Source: Sphaerochaeta sp. (GTDB lineage Bacteria > Spirochaetota > Spirochaetia > Sphaerochaetales > Sphaerochaetaceae). From it: DNA of 13,389 nucleotides. This document shows positions 6,164 to 13,376 of this stretch, piece by piece. How positions within the stretch are numbered: position 1 is the stretch's first letter; each line of letters starts with the position of its first letter. Both the position numbers and the translations under genes were made by a program. Location of the stretch: contig JALOBD010000052.1 in the NCBI GenBank assembly GCA_023228445.1, forward strand, positions 1 to 13,389. The letters run 5' to 3'. The notes under the pieces are model-generated. The model had not been told where the DNA came from, made no database searches, and was given only the letters and a program-made list of their open reading frames with translations.

Positions 6164-7697
6164 GACAGAACAGAACATTCCGGTGATCAGTATCATCGGA
6201 AGACCGAACGTAGGAAAATCAACCCTCTTCAACCGCCTTGTGGGCAAGAGGCGGGCCATCACCGACCCGACACCGGGGGTGACGCGCGACGCCATCAGCG
6301 AGCGCTGGTACCTGGAGGGTCATCCGGTGACGCTGGTGGACAGCGGCGGCATCAAGTACGAGCGCGAGGGACTGGACGATTTGGTCACCGAACGCAGCAT
6401 GAGCCTACTCGACAAGAGCGATGCCATCATCTTCTTGATGGAGGCCGGCGAGATCAGCAGCGAGGATGAGGAGCTGCTCTCCCATCTGCGCCCGTATGCT
6501 GAAAAGCTGGTCTTGGTCGTCAACAAGATCGACGATCCCAAGCACCAGGACCTGGTGTGGGAGTTCTACGCCTACGGCTATCAGCGGGTGCTCGGTATCT
6601 CGGCGGCCCATGGCCACGGTATCAGCGAGCTTGAGGAGATCCTGCTGGAAGTGCTCGATCTGACCCCCCGCGAGCACACCGAAGAGGCTGAGCCGACGAT
6701 CCGGCTGGCCATCATGGGCAAGCCCAATACCGGCAAGTCCACCCTTGCCAACCTCCTCGTCGGCGATGAGATCTCCATCGTGAGCACCATCGCTGGGACG
6801 ACCCGGGATGTGGTGTCGGCCTCCTTCATCTACAAGGGCACGGAGTTCAAGGTCCTCGATACCGCCGGCATCCGGCGCAAGAGCAAGGTCGACGAGAACG
6901 TCGAGTACTACTCGGTCAACCGGGCCATCAAGACGATTGATGAGAGTGATGTGGTGCTCTTGGTCGTCGATGCCGTCGAAGGCCTCTCCGAGCAGGACAA
7001 GAAGATCGCCGCCCTCATCGTCCGTCGCGGCAAGGGAGTCATCCTCGTCCTCAACAAGAGTGACCTGCTCACCGGCTTGGCCAACGAGCGGGCGGCGATC
7101 AAGGACCGGGTGCGCTTCCTCTTTCCCATCCTCTCCTTCGCCCCGATCACCTTCATCAGTGCACTCAAAGGCATCGACATCGGCAAGATGCTCGACACTG
7201 TCTGGGCGGTGTGGCGACAGCTCAACCGACGGGTGGAGACGGCCCGCCTCAACGAGGCCATCGCCCAGTGGGGCGAGGCCTACCAGCCGCCTCGGGACAA
7301 GAGTGGGTACTTCAAGGTCTACTACGGGACGCAGACTTCGGCAAATCCGGTCCGCTTCCTCCTCTTTGTCAACCGGATCAAGGGGTTTCCCCAAGGGTAT
7401 GTGCAGTACCTGAAGAACAGCATCAGGCGAGACCTCGGCTTCGATTCGATTCCGCTGGAGATCGACCTGAGAGAGCGCAAGCGCAATCCGTCCCTCCTCG
7501 AGCGAGGGGTGAAACGACCGATCGAGGCGCCGGCGAGCAAGCCGGTCCGTCAACCGGTCGGTGGCGGGAGGGCAGTGGCCAAGCCAAAGGCTCGTAAGCC
7601 TGGAAACCTCTCCTCGCTGGACAGGAGGCGCAAACGACAGGAGAAGGAGCAGCAACAGCGGCAACGGAGGCGCTCTCCTTCAAAGAAGCGAGGGTAG
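6132..7697 (+). CDS. der: Ribosome-assembly GTPase Der (EngA) with long basic tail
   Basis: Der is a tandem GTPase needed for late 50S subunit assembly. The 521-residue product shows both G domains. The first has GRPNVGKST (23-31), TPGVTRD, DSGG (70-73) and NKID (131-134). The second has GKPNTGKST (196-204), AGTTRD, DTAGI (243-247) and NKSD (308-311). A KH-like domain follows at about 363-450. The last 65 or so residues are an extra low-complexity, strongly basic tail rich in Arg, Lys and Gln, beyond the usual end of the family, which could add rRNA contacts (inference). ATG 6132 is preceded by GGGAG at 6120-6124, seven bases upstream, and lies inside ptsI, so translation is probably coupled. 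One base separates the stop from the ATG of the next gene. Confidence 0.97.
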   Translation: MTDSIISPPFETEQNIPVISIIGRPNVGKSTLFNRLVGKRRAITDPTPGVTRDAISERWYLEGHPVTLVDSGGIKYEREGLDDLVTERSMSLLDKSDAIIFLMEAGEISSEDEELLSHLRPYAEKLVLVVNKIDDPKHQDLVWEFYAYGYQRVLGISAAHGHGISELEEILLEVLDLTPREHTEEAEPTIRLAIMGKPNTGKSTLANLLVGDEISIVSTIAGTTRDVVSASFIYKGTEFKVLDTAGIRRKSKVDENVEYYSVNRAIKTIDESDVVLLVVDAVEGLSEQDKKIAALIVRRGKGVILVLNKSDLLTGLANERAAIKDRVRFLFPILSFAPITFISALKGIDIGKMLDTVWAVWRQLNRRVETARLNEAIAQWGEAYQPPRDKSGYFKVYYGTQTSANPVRFLLFVNRIKGFPQGYVQYLKNSIRRDLGFDSIPLEIDLRERKRNPSLLERGVKRPIEAPASKPVRQPVGGGRAVAKPKARKPGNLSSLDRRRKRQEKEQQQRQRRRSPSKKRG

Positions 7698-7698
7698 G

Positions 7699-8394
7699 AT
7701 GGCGTTCCTGACCGAACAAGGGGTGCGCTACCTGGCGCTGGACATCGATGGGACCCTCTACCCGAAGTGGATGCTCAACGTACGGATGGTGCGCTCCCTC
7801 TTCCCCTCCGCCCGTCTCGCCTTTGCCTTCAACTGGGCACGGAAGGAGTACCGCCTCTTGCAAGAGGGAGAGCAGACGATTCCTGCAAACCGTGAGGGTT
7901 TGCTCAAACGCCAAGCCGCGTTGACGGCAGCTCGGATGGGTCGAACGGACACAGAGAGCGTGCAACAGGAGATCGAGGTGCAGTTCTACCAGGGGTGGGA
8001 GCGCTCCTTTCGCTCCATCAGGCCGTTTGACGATCTACGCGGATGCCTCCTCTTGGCCAAGGACCAAGGGCTTGGTATCGTTGCTCTGAGCGACTTCCCG
8101 ATTGCAGAGAAGCTTGAGACCCTCGGCATTGCCGATCTGGTGGACAGCGCATACACCAGTGAACAGAGCGGCTACCTCAAACCAAGCGGCCATGCCTTCG
8201 CCCTCCTGCTCGACGACCTCGAGTGCAAGGCGGAGGAGATTCTCTATGTGGGTGACTCATATACCAAGGACTGTGTCGGCGCCAAGAAGGCAGGAATGTA
8301 CACCGCACTCTTGACGCGCAAGAGGGCGCGCCTCTATCCGAGTGCAGACCTGGTCGTCGGCTCTTGGAAGGAGCTCGCTGCTCTGATACTGTAA
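7699..8394 (+). CDS. HAD-superfamily hydrolase, subfamily IA
   Basis: The 231-residue protein is a haloacid-dehalogenase-type phosphatase. Motif I is LDIDGTLYP with nucleophile D15 and acid/base D17. Motif II is S131 in VALSDFP, motif III is K161 in SGYLKPSG, and motif IV is ILYVGDSYTKD with D186 and D191. A helical cap lies between motifs I and II (about 25-110), typical of class I HADs such as phosphoglycolate phosphatases or nucleotidases. The actual substrate cannot be read from sequence. I placed the start at ATG 7699, one base after the der stop, with GAGGG at 7690-7694 as ribosome binding site. Longer readings would run into der. It sits in the ptsI-der operon, 17 bases before the coiled-coil gene. 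Confidence 0.88.
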   Translation: MAFLTEQGVRYLALDIDGTLYPKWMLNVRMVRSLFPSARLAFAFNWARKEYRLLQEGEQTIPANREGLLKRQAALTAARMGRTDTESVQQEIEVQFYQGWERSFRSIRPFDDLRGCLLLAKDQGLGIVALSDFPIAEKLETLGIADLVDSAYTSEQSGYLKPSGHAFALLLDDLECKAEEILYVGDSYTKDCVGAKKAGMYTALLTRKRARLYPSADLVVGSWKELAALIL

Positions 8395-8411
8395 AACAAA
8401 GGGGGTGGGCG

Positions 8412-10559
8412 ATGGGACTTGAACTCTTGTTGCCGGTGGTTTTCTTCTTGATCACGCTGATCATCATCTATCTGCTCAGGGTTGAGGATCGCCGTGACCG
8501 GCGCCTCGATTTGATCAAGAAACGGATGGGTGACTTCTCATCCGAAGTCGAGCGGGTCATCCAGAACTTTCGAGACGCCGCCCAGATCACGGAGGAGCGG
8601 ATCACCAAGCGGGCCGAGTCCTCCAAGAGCCTCATCGCCAAGCTCGACGAACAGCTTAGCGACCTGCAAGGGCGTAGCGAGGACCTCTCAAAACTCCAGG
8701 AAGTGCTCAACACCTACCGCGACTCCATCAGCCGCCTTGGAGCAACCACCGCGAACGTAGAAGGGCGCATCGGCCAGGTCAAGCGAGAGATCGAGCGTCT
8801 TGAGACAGTCAATGCCACAATCCAGGAGTTCGACCGGCAGATGGAGGAGCGAATGGGCGCCTTCGATCGGTCGATGCACGAGGAGAGTGGCCGCCAGGAG
8901 GCATTTGCAAAGGGCTTGGAGCGCCGCTACGCCCAGTATCAACGAGAGGTTGAGGACCTGAGCCAGGAGAGCGATCGGATCATCGAAGAGAGCCAGTCGA
9001 GCCTCGCCGGCTTCCAGCAGCGCCTGGACGCCACTGCTGCTGAAGAACAGGTGAGATTCGAGGAGACCAAAAGCCAATTTGCCCAACTGATGGAACGCCA
9101 TCGTGAGGAGCTGGCCACCTTGTGCCAACAGCACGATGAACAGTGTGAGGAGCGCTTACAATCATTTTCCACGACGTGCGATACCGAACTTCAAACGATG
9201 GTACAAACTGCCATCAATCGCATTGATGATGCATTCAAATCGATGGTTCAGGTTATCATTGGCTTCATCCAGGACCTCGAGGATCGTGCGACCCAGAGCG
9301 AGGAGCTCAATGCGTTGCTCGTGCGACAACAGCAGGCGAACCTCGCCGAATACAGCGAGGAGATCCAGCTTCTGCAACAGTTGAGCACCCAAAGTGAATC
9401 GTCGGTCCGTCGTGATGAGCTGAGGCGTCGAGAGCTGATGGAGGTGCGCGCCCACCTGCGTGAAGAGACGGTCGCACTGCGAGGAGAGCTCGACCAGATG
9501 TTAGCAGAGAAGCAGGCATTGCTCACCGCCAATACCCGGGCGAAGAGGGAACAGGAGAGCCTTCAAAGCGCATTGGCGCACCTCTCACTCACCCTGATCG
9601 AGCGCCAGGATGAGTTGATCCGCTCTGATGAAGGGGAACAATACGAAGGGAGTGTAGCATTCCAGGCTGGCGAAGATGAGCAGATCGAGTCCTCTCTCAC
9701 AGGAGAAGAGGAGCTCGACCACGAAGCGATGACAGCAGAATCATCCGATGGGGAGCCTGGAGTCGAATTGGACTCTCCCGAGGCCGAAGACATCTCTGTT
9801 GATGCGAGCGAGGCGCCTGAAGACGATACCCAGGTGGATGAGGATGACGCGGACAACCTCCCCGAAGAAGGAGAGGCGCTTGGCGATGAGATGGCGGGCG
9901 AATCAGGCTTCCCTGGCAGCGTTCAGGGGGAGGAGCGGGAGGAGTCGGGCAGCCAGGAGCGTGCATCATCTGAGGGCGAAGATCAAGGTGAGGGAGCGGG
10001 CGAGAGAGCTGAAGACGATATCCAGGTGGATGATGACGCGGGCAACCTCTTCGAAGAAAGAGTGGCACCTGCTGATGAGAGGGCGGGTGAATCGGACTTT
10101 CCTGACAGCGACCAAGCGCGGGAGTGGGAGGAGTTGCTTGCCCAAGAGCGTGCATTGTCTGGGGGCGAAGCGCAACGTGAGGGAGAGGACGAGACGACTG
10201 AAGACGATACCCAGGTGGATGATGACGCGGGCAACCTCCCCGAAGAAGGAGAGGCGCTTGGCGATGAGATGGCGGGCGAATCAGACTTCCCTGGAACTGA
10301 ACAACCCCGAGAGGTTGAAGACTACTCGGGCGATGAGGCGCCCAAACCCCTTGTCCAAGAGGTGGAGGATCGCCTAGAGGATAGCGAGGTGACGGCACTC
10401 GACGAGCCAATGGGCGAACCGGTCGAGAGGGAAGATGCCCAGGAGCACATCGATGGTGGTGCCCCTTCATCCGAAGCAGAACGAGCATGGGTCGAGTACA
10501 TTCTGGAGGGTGATGAGGAGGAGATCTCGCTCGAAGAAGAGGATGATCTGGACCCTTGA
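8412..10559 (+). CDS. SpiroCoCo-like membrane-anchored coiled-coil protein with acidic repeats
   Basis: This 715-residue protein has an N-terminal transmembrane helix (about residues 5-22) followed at once by basic residues, so the bulk should lie in the cytoplasm. Residues about 30-412 are charged and heptad-rich, a long coiled coil with few Pro or Gly. Residues about 413-715 are extremely acidic and low in hydrophobics, probably disordered. This tail holds three copies of a 63-64 residue repeat beginning E-D-D-T/I-Q-V-D. The N-terminal half resembles what I recall as the SpiroCoCo family of spirochaete coiled-coil proteins, whose function is unknown. The membrane helix then D-R-R-D-R-R-L-D pattern fits that family. 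ATG 8412 follows GGGGGTGG at 8401-8408. It is the last gene of the ptsI-der-HAD run. A scaffold or cell-shape role is possible but is only a guess. Confidence 0.82.
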   Translation: MGLELLLPVVFFLITLIIIYLLRVEDRRDRRLDLIKKRMGDFSSEVERVIQNFRDAAQITEERITKRAESSKSLIAKLDEQLSDLQGRSEDLSKLQEVLNTYRDSISRLGATTANVEGRIGQVKREIERLETVNATIQEFDRQMEERMGAFDRSMHEESGRQEAFAKGLERRYAQYQREVEDLSQESDRIIEESQSSLAGFQQRLDATAAEEQVRFEETKSQFAQLMERHREELATLCQQHDEQCEERLQSFSTTCDTELQTMVQTAINRIDDAFKSMVQVIIGFIQDLEDRATQSEELNALLVRQQQANLAEYSEEIQLLQQLSTQSESSVRRDELRRRELMEVRAHLREETVALRGELDQMLAEKQALLTANTRAKREQESLQSALAHLSLTLIERQDELIRSDEGEQYEGSVAFQAGEDEQIESSLTGEEELDHEAMTAESSDGEPGVELDSPEAEDISVDASEAPEDDTQVDEDDADNLPEEGEALGDEMAGESGFPGSVQGEEREESGSQERASSEGEDQGEGAGERAEDDIQVDDDAGNLFEERVAPADERAGESDFPDSDQAREWEELLAQERALSGGEAQREGEDETTEDDTQVDDDAGNLPEEGEALGDEMAGESDFPGTEQPREVEDYSGDEAPKPLVQEVEDRLEDSEVTALDEPMGEPVEREDAQEHIDGGAPSSEAERAWVEYILEGDEEEISLEEEDDLDP
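9819..10010 (+). repeat. Acidic repeat unit 1 (64 codons)
   Basis: This is the first in-frame copy (residues 470-533), opening E-D-D-T-Q-V-D-E-D-D-A-D-N-L-P. It has one more residue than unit 2, in the Asp-rich part. Bases 9854-9906 are identical to 10232-10284 in unit 3 over 53 bases, and 9817-9841 match 10198-10222 over 25. Confidence 0.85.
10011..10199 (+). repeat. Acidic repeat unit 2 (63 codons)
   Basis: This is the second copy (residues 534-596), opening E-D-D-I-Q-V-D-D-D-A-G-N-L-F. It is more diverged from units 1 and 3 than they are from each other, both in DNA and in protein (for example ERVAPADERAG against EGEALGDEMAG). It keeps the frame and the E-S-D-F-P landmark. Confidence 0.8.
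10200..10341 (+). repeat. Acidic repeat unit 3 (partial)
   Basis: This third copy (from residue 597) opens E-D-D-T-Q-V-D-D-D-A-G-N-L-P and runs to about the Y-S-G-D-E-A segment, then diverges into the unique C-terminus. The right edge is approximate. It is nearly identical to unit 1 rather than to its direct neighbour unit 2. Confidence 0.78.
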
Positions 10560-10590
10560 CGCTCTGTTGGGGTGTGAGTATGTTATGCCT

Positions 10591-10606
10591 AGCCCGGGTT
10601 CGGGCT
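10591..10606 (+). other. Short GC hairpin between the coiled-coil gene and grpE
   Basis: AGCCCG (10591-10596) and CGGGCT (10601-10606) form a perfect 6-bp stem with a GGTT loop, about 30 bases after the stop of the coiled-coil gene. No T-run follows, so it is not a standard intrinsic terminator. It could weaken read-through into grpE or protect the 3' end. The rest of the 165-base gap has a TATAGT at 10624-10629 that could be a -10 box but no convincing -35. Confidence 0.45.
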
Positions 10607-10704
10607 CCATATTACGGTGCAAGTATAGTGTGAACTTTTGCTCAACAGTCGGTTATTACTTCCTGTTGGGCTTCAAATTACCATGTAAGGCCAGGGGGTC
10701 TTCC

Positions 10705-10728
10705 ATGGCGAATCGAGGAATGGAATGA
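10705..10728 (+). other. Possible 7-codon minicistron overlapping the grpE start
   Basis: ATG 10705 opens a tiny frame MANRGME that stops at TGA 10726-10728, overlapping the grpE ATG in an ATGA arrangement. An AGGGGG at 10693-10698 sits six bases before it, a better-looking ribosome binding site than most in the window. It may couple translation into grpE, or be chance. Confidence 0.35.
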
Positions 10729-11285
10729 GCAAGAAAGAAAAGAAGGAAGAGCGAACGGAAATGGCCGAAGAGGTGGTCGAGCTCACTGAGGTCGAACAAC
10801 TGGCAGCACAGCTTGCCCAATTGGGCGAGGAGCTTGCCGCTTGTAAGGATGAGTGTGCCTCACTGAAGGACCAGATGCTGCGTGACCGTGCCGACCTGGA
10901 GAACTACCGCAAGCGCTTGATCCGGGACAAGGAGGACTCCATCCGCTTTGCCAACGAGAACCTGATCAGAGACCTTTTACAGCCCCTTGATGACTTTGCA
11001 CGGGCTCTTGAGGCAAGCGAGTCCACCAAGGACTACGCCAAGGTCCACGACGGGGTGGTGATGGTCAATTCACAGATCTACTCCACCTTGGAGAAGAACT
11101 GGGGCCTTGAGCGCATCGAGGCGGTTGGCACGGAGTTCGACCCGCAGCGCCATGAGGCGTATCAGGTGGTCGTGGACGACTCTTTGGAGCATGAGACGGT
11201 CCTGGAGGAGTACGTCGTCGGCTATACCCTGCATGGTCGGGTCATCCGTCCTTCGAAAGTGAAGGTTGGCAAGCCGGCTGTTTGA
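10725..11285 (+). CDS. grpE: Nucleotide exchange factor GrpE
   Basis: GrpE is the dimeric co-chaperone that releases ADP from DnaK. The 186-residue product has a charged N-terminus, a long helix/coiled coil (about 15-65), and the family core DLENYRKRLIRDKEDSI then ANENLIRDLLQPLDDFARAL. It continues through WGLERIEAVGTEFDPQRHEA and ends in a beta domain with the Y-x-L-x-G-R-V-I-R-P-S-K-V-x-V signature. ATG 10725 has GAGGA at 10715-10719. No hrcA gene and no CIRCE-like inverted repeat are visible upstream, so the heat-shock control that many bacteria place here is not evident. It is followed by dnaK after a 75-base gap. Confidence 0.96.
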   Translation: MSKKEKKEERTEMAEEVVELTEVEQLAAQLAQLGEELAACKDECASLKDQMLRDRADLENYRKRLIRDKEDSIRFANENLIRDLLQPLDDFARALEASESTKDYAKVHDGVVMVNSQIYSTLEKNWGLERIEAVGTEFDPQRHEAYQVVVDDSLEHETVLEEYVVGYTLHGRVIRPSKVKVGKPAV

Positions 11286-11360
11286 CGATTGCACACTGTA
11301 TGAGTACCTTTGATGCATGGAATTGATAATGAGTTACTTTGAAAAGAGGAGAACGATAAA

Positions 11361-13277
11361 ATGGGAAGAATCATAGGGATTGACTTGGGGACCACCAACA
11401 GCTGTGTTGCTGTGATGGAAGGCAACGACCCCGTGGTCATCGCCAATAGCGAGGGCCAGCGGACCACCCCGAGCATTGTTGCATTTACCTCGAAGGGAGA
11501 CCGCCTTGTCGGTCAGCCCGCCAAGAACCAGATGGTGACCAACGCCGAGAATACCGTGTATTCCATCAAGCGTTTCATGGGTCGCAAGAAGAGTGAGATC
11601 CCCGGCGAGCTGGACAAGATCCCCTATAAGGTCATCACCGGATCCAGCGGCGAAATCCTCGTCGAAATCCGCAGTGAGAAGCATACTCCCCAAGAGATCT
11701 CGGCAGCGGTGCTGCAGAAGATGAAGAAGACCGCCGAGGACTACCTCGGAGAGACGATCACCGAAGCGGTCATCACCGTTCCGGCGTACTTCAACGATGC
11801 CCAGCGCCAGGCGACCAAGGATGCCGGCAAGATCGCTGGTCTGGATGTGAAGCGAATCGTCAACGAGCCGACTGCTGCTGCCCTGGCATACGGGCTGGGC
11901 AAGGATGCCACCCGTGAAGAGAAGATTGCCGTCTACGACCTCGGTGGCGGTACCTTTGATATCTCGATCCTTGAGCTTGGAGACGGCGTCTTTGAAGTGA
12001 AGTCCACCAACGGTGATACCCACCTCGGTGGCGATGACTTCGACCAGCGGATCATCGACTGGATGGTCACTGAGTTCAAGAAGTCCAACGCCATCGACCT
12101 CTCAGCGGACAAGATGGCGCTGCAGCGTCTGCGTGAAGCTGCGGAGAAGGCGAAGATCGAGCTCTCCAACTCCAGCTCGACGGATATCAACCTGCCCTTC
12201 ATCACCGCTGATGCAAGTGGACCCAAGCACCTGCAGATGACCCTTTCCCGTGCGAAGTTCGAGCAGCTGGTCGCAGACCTCATCGAACGCTCCAAGGCAC
12301 CGGTGAAGAACGCACTGCGCGATGCCGGTCTCTCGGCAAGCGACATCGATGAGGTGATCCTCGTCGGTGGGTCGACGAGAATTCCCGCTGTCCAGGCGAT
12401 GGTCAAGGAGCTCTTCTCCAAGGATCCGCATAAGGGGGTCAACCCCGATGAGGTCGTCGCCATGGGCGCAGCCATCCAGGGCGGTATCCTCGGTGGGAAC
12501 GTCAAGGATGTACTCTTGCTCGACGTGACCCCGCTCTCCTTGGGCATCGAGACCCTTGGTGGGGTCTGTACCCGCCTGATCGAGCGCAATACCACGATTC
12601 CGACCCGCAAGAGTCAGATCTTCTCCACTGCTGCCGACGGACAGACCGCAGTGTCGATCCACGTACTGCAGGGTGAGCGGGAGATGGCAAGCCAGAACCG
12701 TACCCTCGGGACCTTTGACTTGATCGGAATCCCGGCTGCCCCCCGCGGGGTGCCGCAGATCGAGGTGACCTTCGACATCGATGCCAACGGTATCGTCCAC
12801 GTCTCAGCCAAGGACCTGGGAACCGGCAAGGAGCAGAAGATCCGCATCGAGAGCTCCAGCGGCCTGAGCGAGGCAGAGATCGAGAAGATGGTCAAGGAAG
12901 CCGAACTGCACGCCGAGGAGGATAAGAAGGAGCGCGAGCGCATCGATGCCCGCAACGAAGCCGACAGCTTGATCTACTCCACCGAGAAGTCGCTGAAGGA
13001 GTACGGTGATAAGATCGGCGGCGATGACAAGGCGAAGATCGAGAGTGCCCTCGAGGACCTGAAGGCGACGCTGGCGAACCAGGGGGCCGCAGTCGATGCC
13101 ATCAAATCGAAGAGCGAGGCGCTGCAACAGGCGGCGTACAAGCTCGCCGAGGAGGTCTACAAGGCATCGTCGGCTGAAGCTGGTGGAGAGCAGGCAGGCC
13201 CCGGTGCTGCCCAGGAAGGCCCTCACCACGCACACAACGACGGGGTTGAGGATGCTGACTTCGAAGTTGTAGACTAA
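11361..13277 (+). CDS. dnaK: Hsp70 chaperone DnaK
   Basis: DnaK is the ATP-driven Hsp70 chaperone that folds and protects client proteins with DnaJ and GrpE. The 638-residue product is complete. The N-terminal ATPase has GIDLGTTNSCVAV (6-18), the YFNDAQRQATKDAG segment (143-156) and DLGGGTFD (193-200). The interdomain linker region is LLDVTPLSLGIETLGG (D388-L392), followed by the substrate-binding domain and helical lid. The last 38 residues are a Gly/Ala/His-rich disordered tail ending EDADFEVVD, a typical bacterial acidic end. ATG 11361 has AGAGGAGA at 11345-11352. The 75-base gap after grpE is AT-rich and holds a GATAAT at 11325-11330 that might be a -10 box, but no good -35 goes with it, so the gene is probably carried mainly on the grpE transcript. 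Confidence 0.98.
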   Translation: MGRIIGIDLGTTNSCVAVMEGNDPVVIANSEGQRTTPSIVAFTSKGDRLVGQPAKNQMVTNAENTVYSIKRFMGRKKSEIPGELDKIPYKVITGSSGEILVEIRSEKHTPQEISAAVLQKMKKTAEDYLGETITEAVITVPAYFNDAQRQATKDAGKIAGLDVKRIVNEPTAAALAYGLGKDATREEKIAVYDLGGGTFDISILELGDGVFEVKSTNGDTHLGGDDFDQRIIDWMVTEFKKSNAIDLSADKMALQRLREAAEKAKIELSNSSSTDINLPFITADASGPKHLQMTLSRAKFEQLVADLIERSKAPVKNALRDAGLSASDIDEVILVGGSTRIPAVQAMVKELFSKDPHKGVNPDEVVAMGAAIQGGILGGNVKDVLLLDVTPLSLGIETLGGVCTRLIERNTTIPTRKSQIFSTAADGQTAVSIHVLQGEREMASQNRTLGTFDLIGIPAAPRGVPQIEVTFDIDANGIVHVSAKDLGTGKEQKIRIESSSGLSEAEIEKMVKEAELHAEEDKKERERIDARNEADSLIYSTEKSLKEYGDKIGGDDKAKIESALEDLKATLANQGAAVDAIKSKSEALQQAAYKLAEEVYKASSAEAGGEQAGPGAAQEGPHHAHNDGVEDADFEVVD

Positions 13278-13314
13278 GGAGTCGGTAACAGGCTACTATT
13301 GATATCAGCAACTT

Positions 13315-13345
13315 GGCATGTCGGCTCCGGCCGACATGCTCTTTG
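13315..13345 (+). terminator. Strong hairpin between dnaK and dnaJ (attenuator-like)
   Basis: GCATGTCGGC (13316-13325) pairs perfectly with GCCGACATGC (13330-13339) around a TCCG loop closed by C-G, the very stable UNCG tetraloop type. A G-U pair at 13315/13340 extends it. It is followed only by a short interrupted T-stretch (TCTTT), so termination is probably partial. It may set a higher level of DnaK than DnaJ, or stabilise the dnaK 3' end. Confidence 0.7.
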
Positions 13346-13376
13346 AAAAGCCAATTTGATCGAAGGAAGTCCCACC

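Noticed and set aside
6405..7664. Reverse-strand open frame of 419 codons opposite der
   Set aside because: Der is unmistakable on the plus strand. The reverse frame is a codon-bias shadow with no recognisable motif.
9819..10341. CRISPR-like repeats
   Set aside because: The units are 63-64 codons, in frame, without constant short repeats and unique spacers, and no cas genes are present.
9748..10377. Second forward frame of 209 codons inside the coiled-coil gene
   Set aside because: It is an out-of-frame reading of the repeats, rich in Arg, Ser and Thr, without its own ribosome binding site.
9697..10488. Long reverse-strand open frame (263 codons) across the acidic repeats
   Set aside because: It is the antisense of the GC-rich acidic repeats and reads as Pro/Arg/His-rich low complexity with no domain. 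The forward frame has a membrane helix, coiled coil and good ribosome binding site.
11286..11360. Separate dnaK promoter
   Set aside because: GATAAT at 11325-11330 looks like a -10 box, but no -35 is found at 16-18 bases, so I did not list it as a feature.
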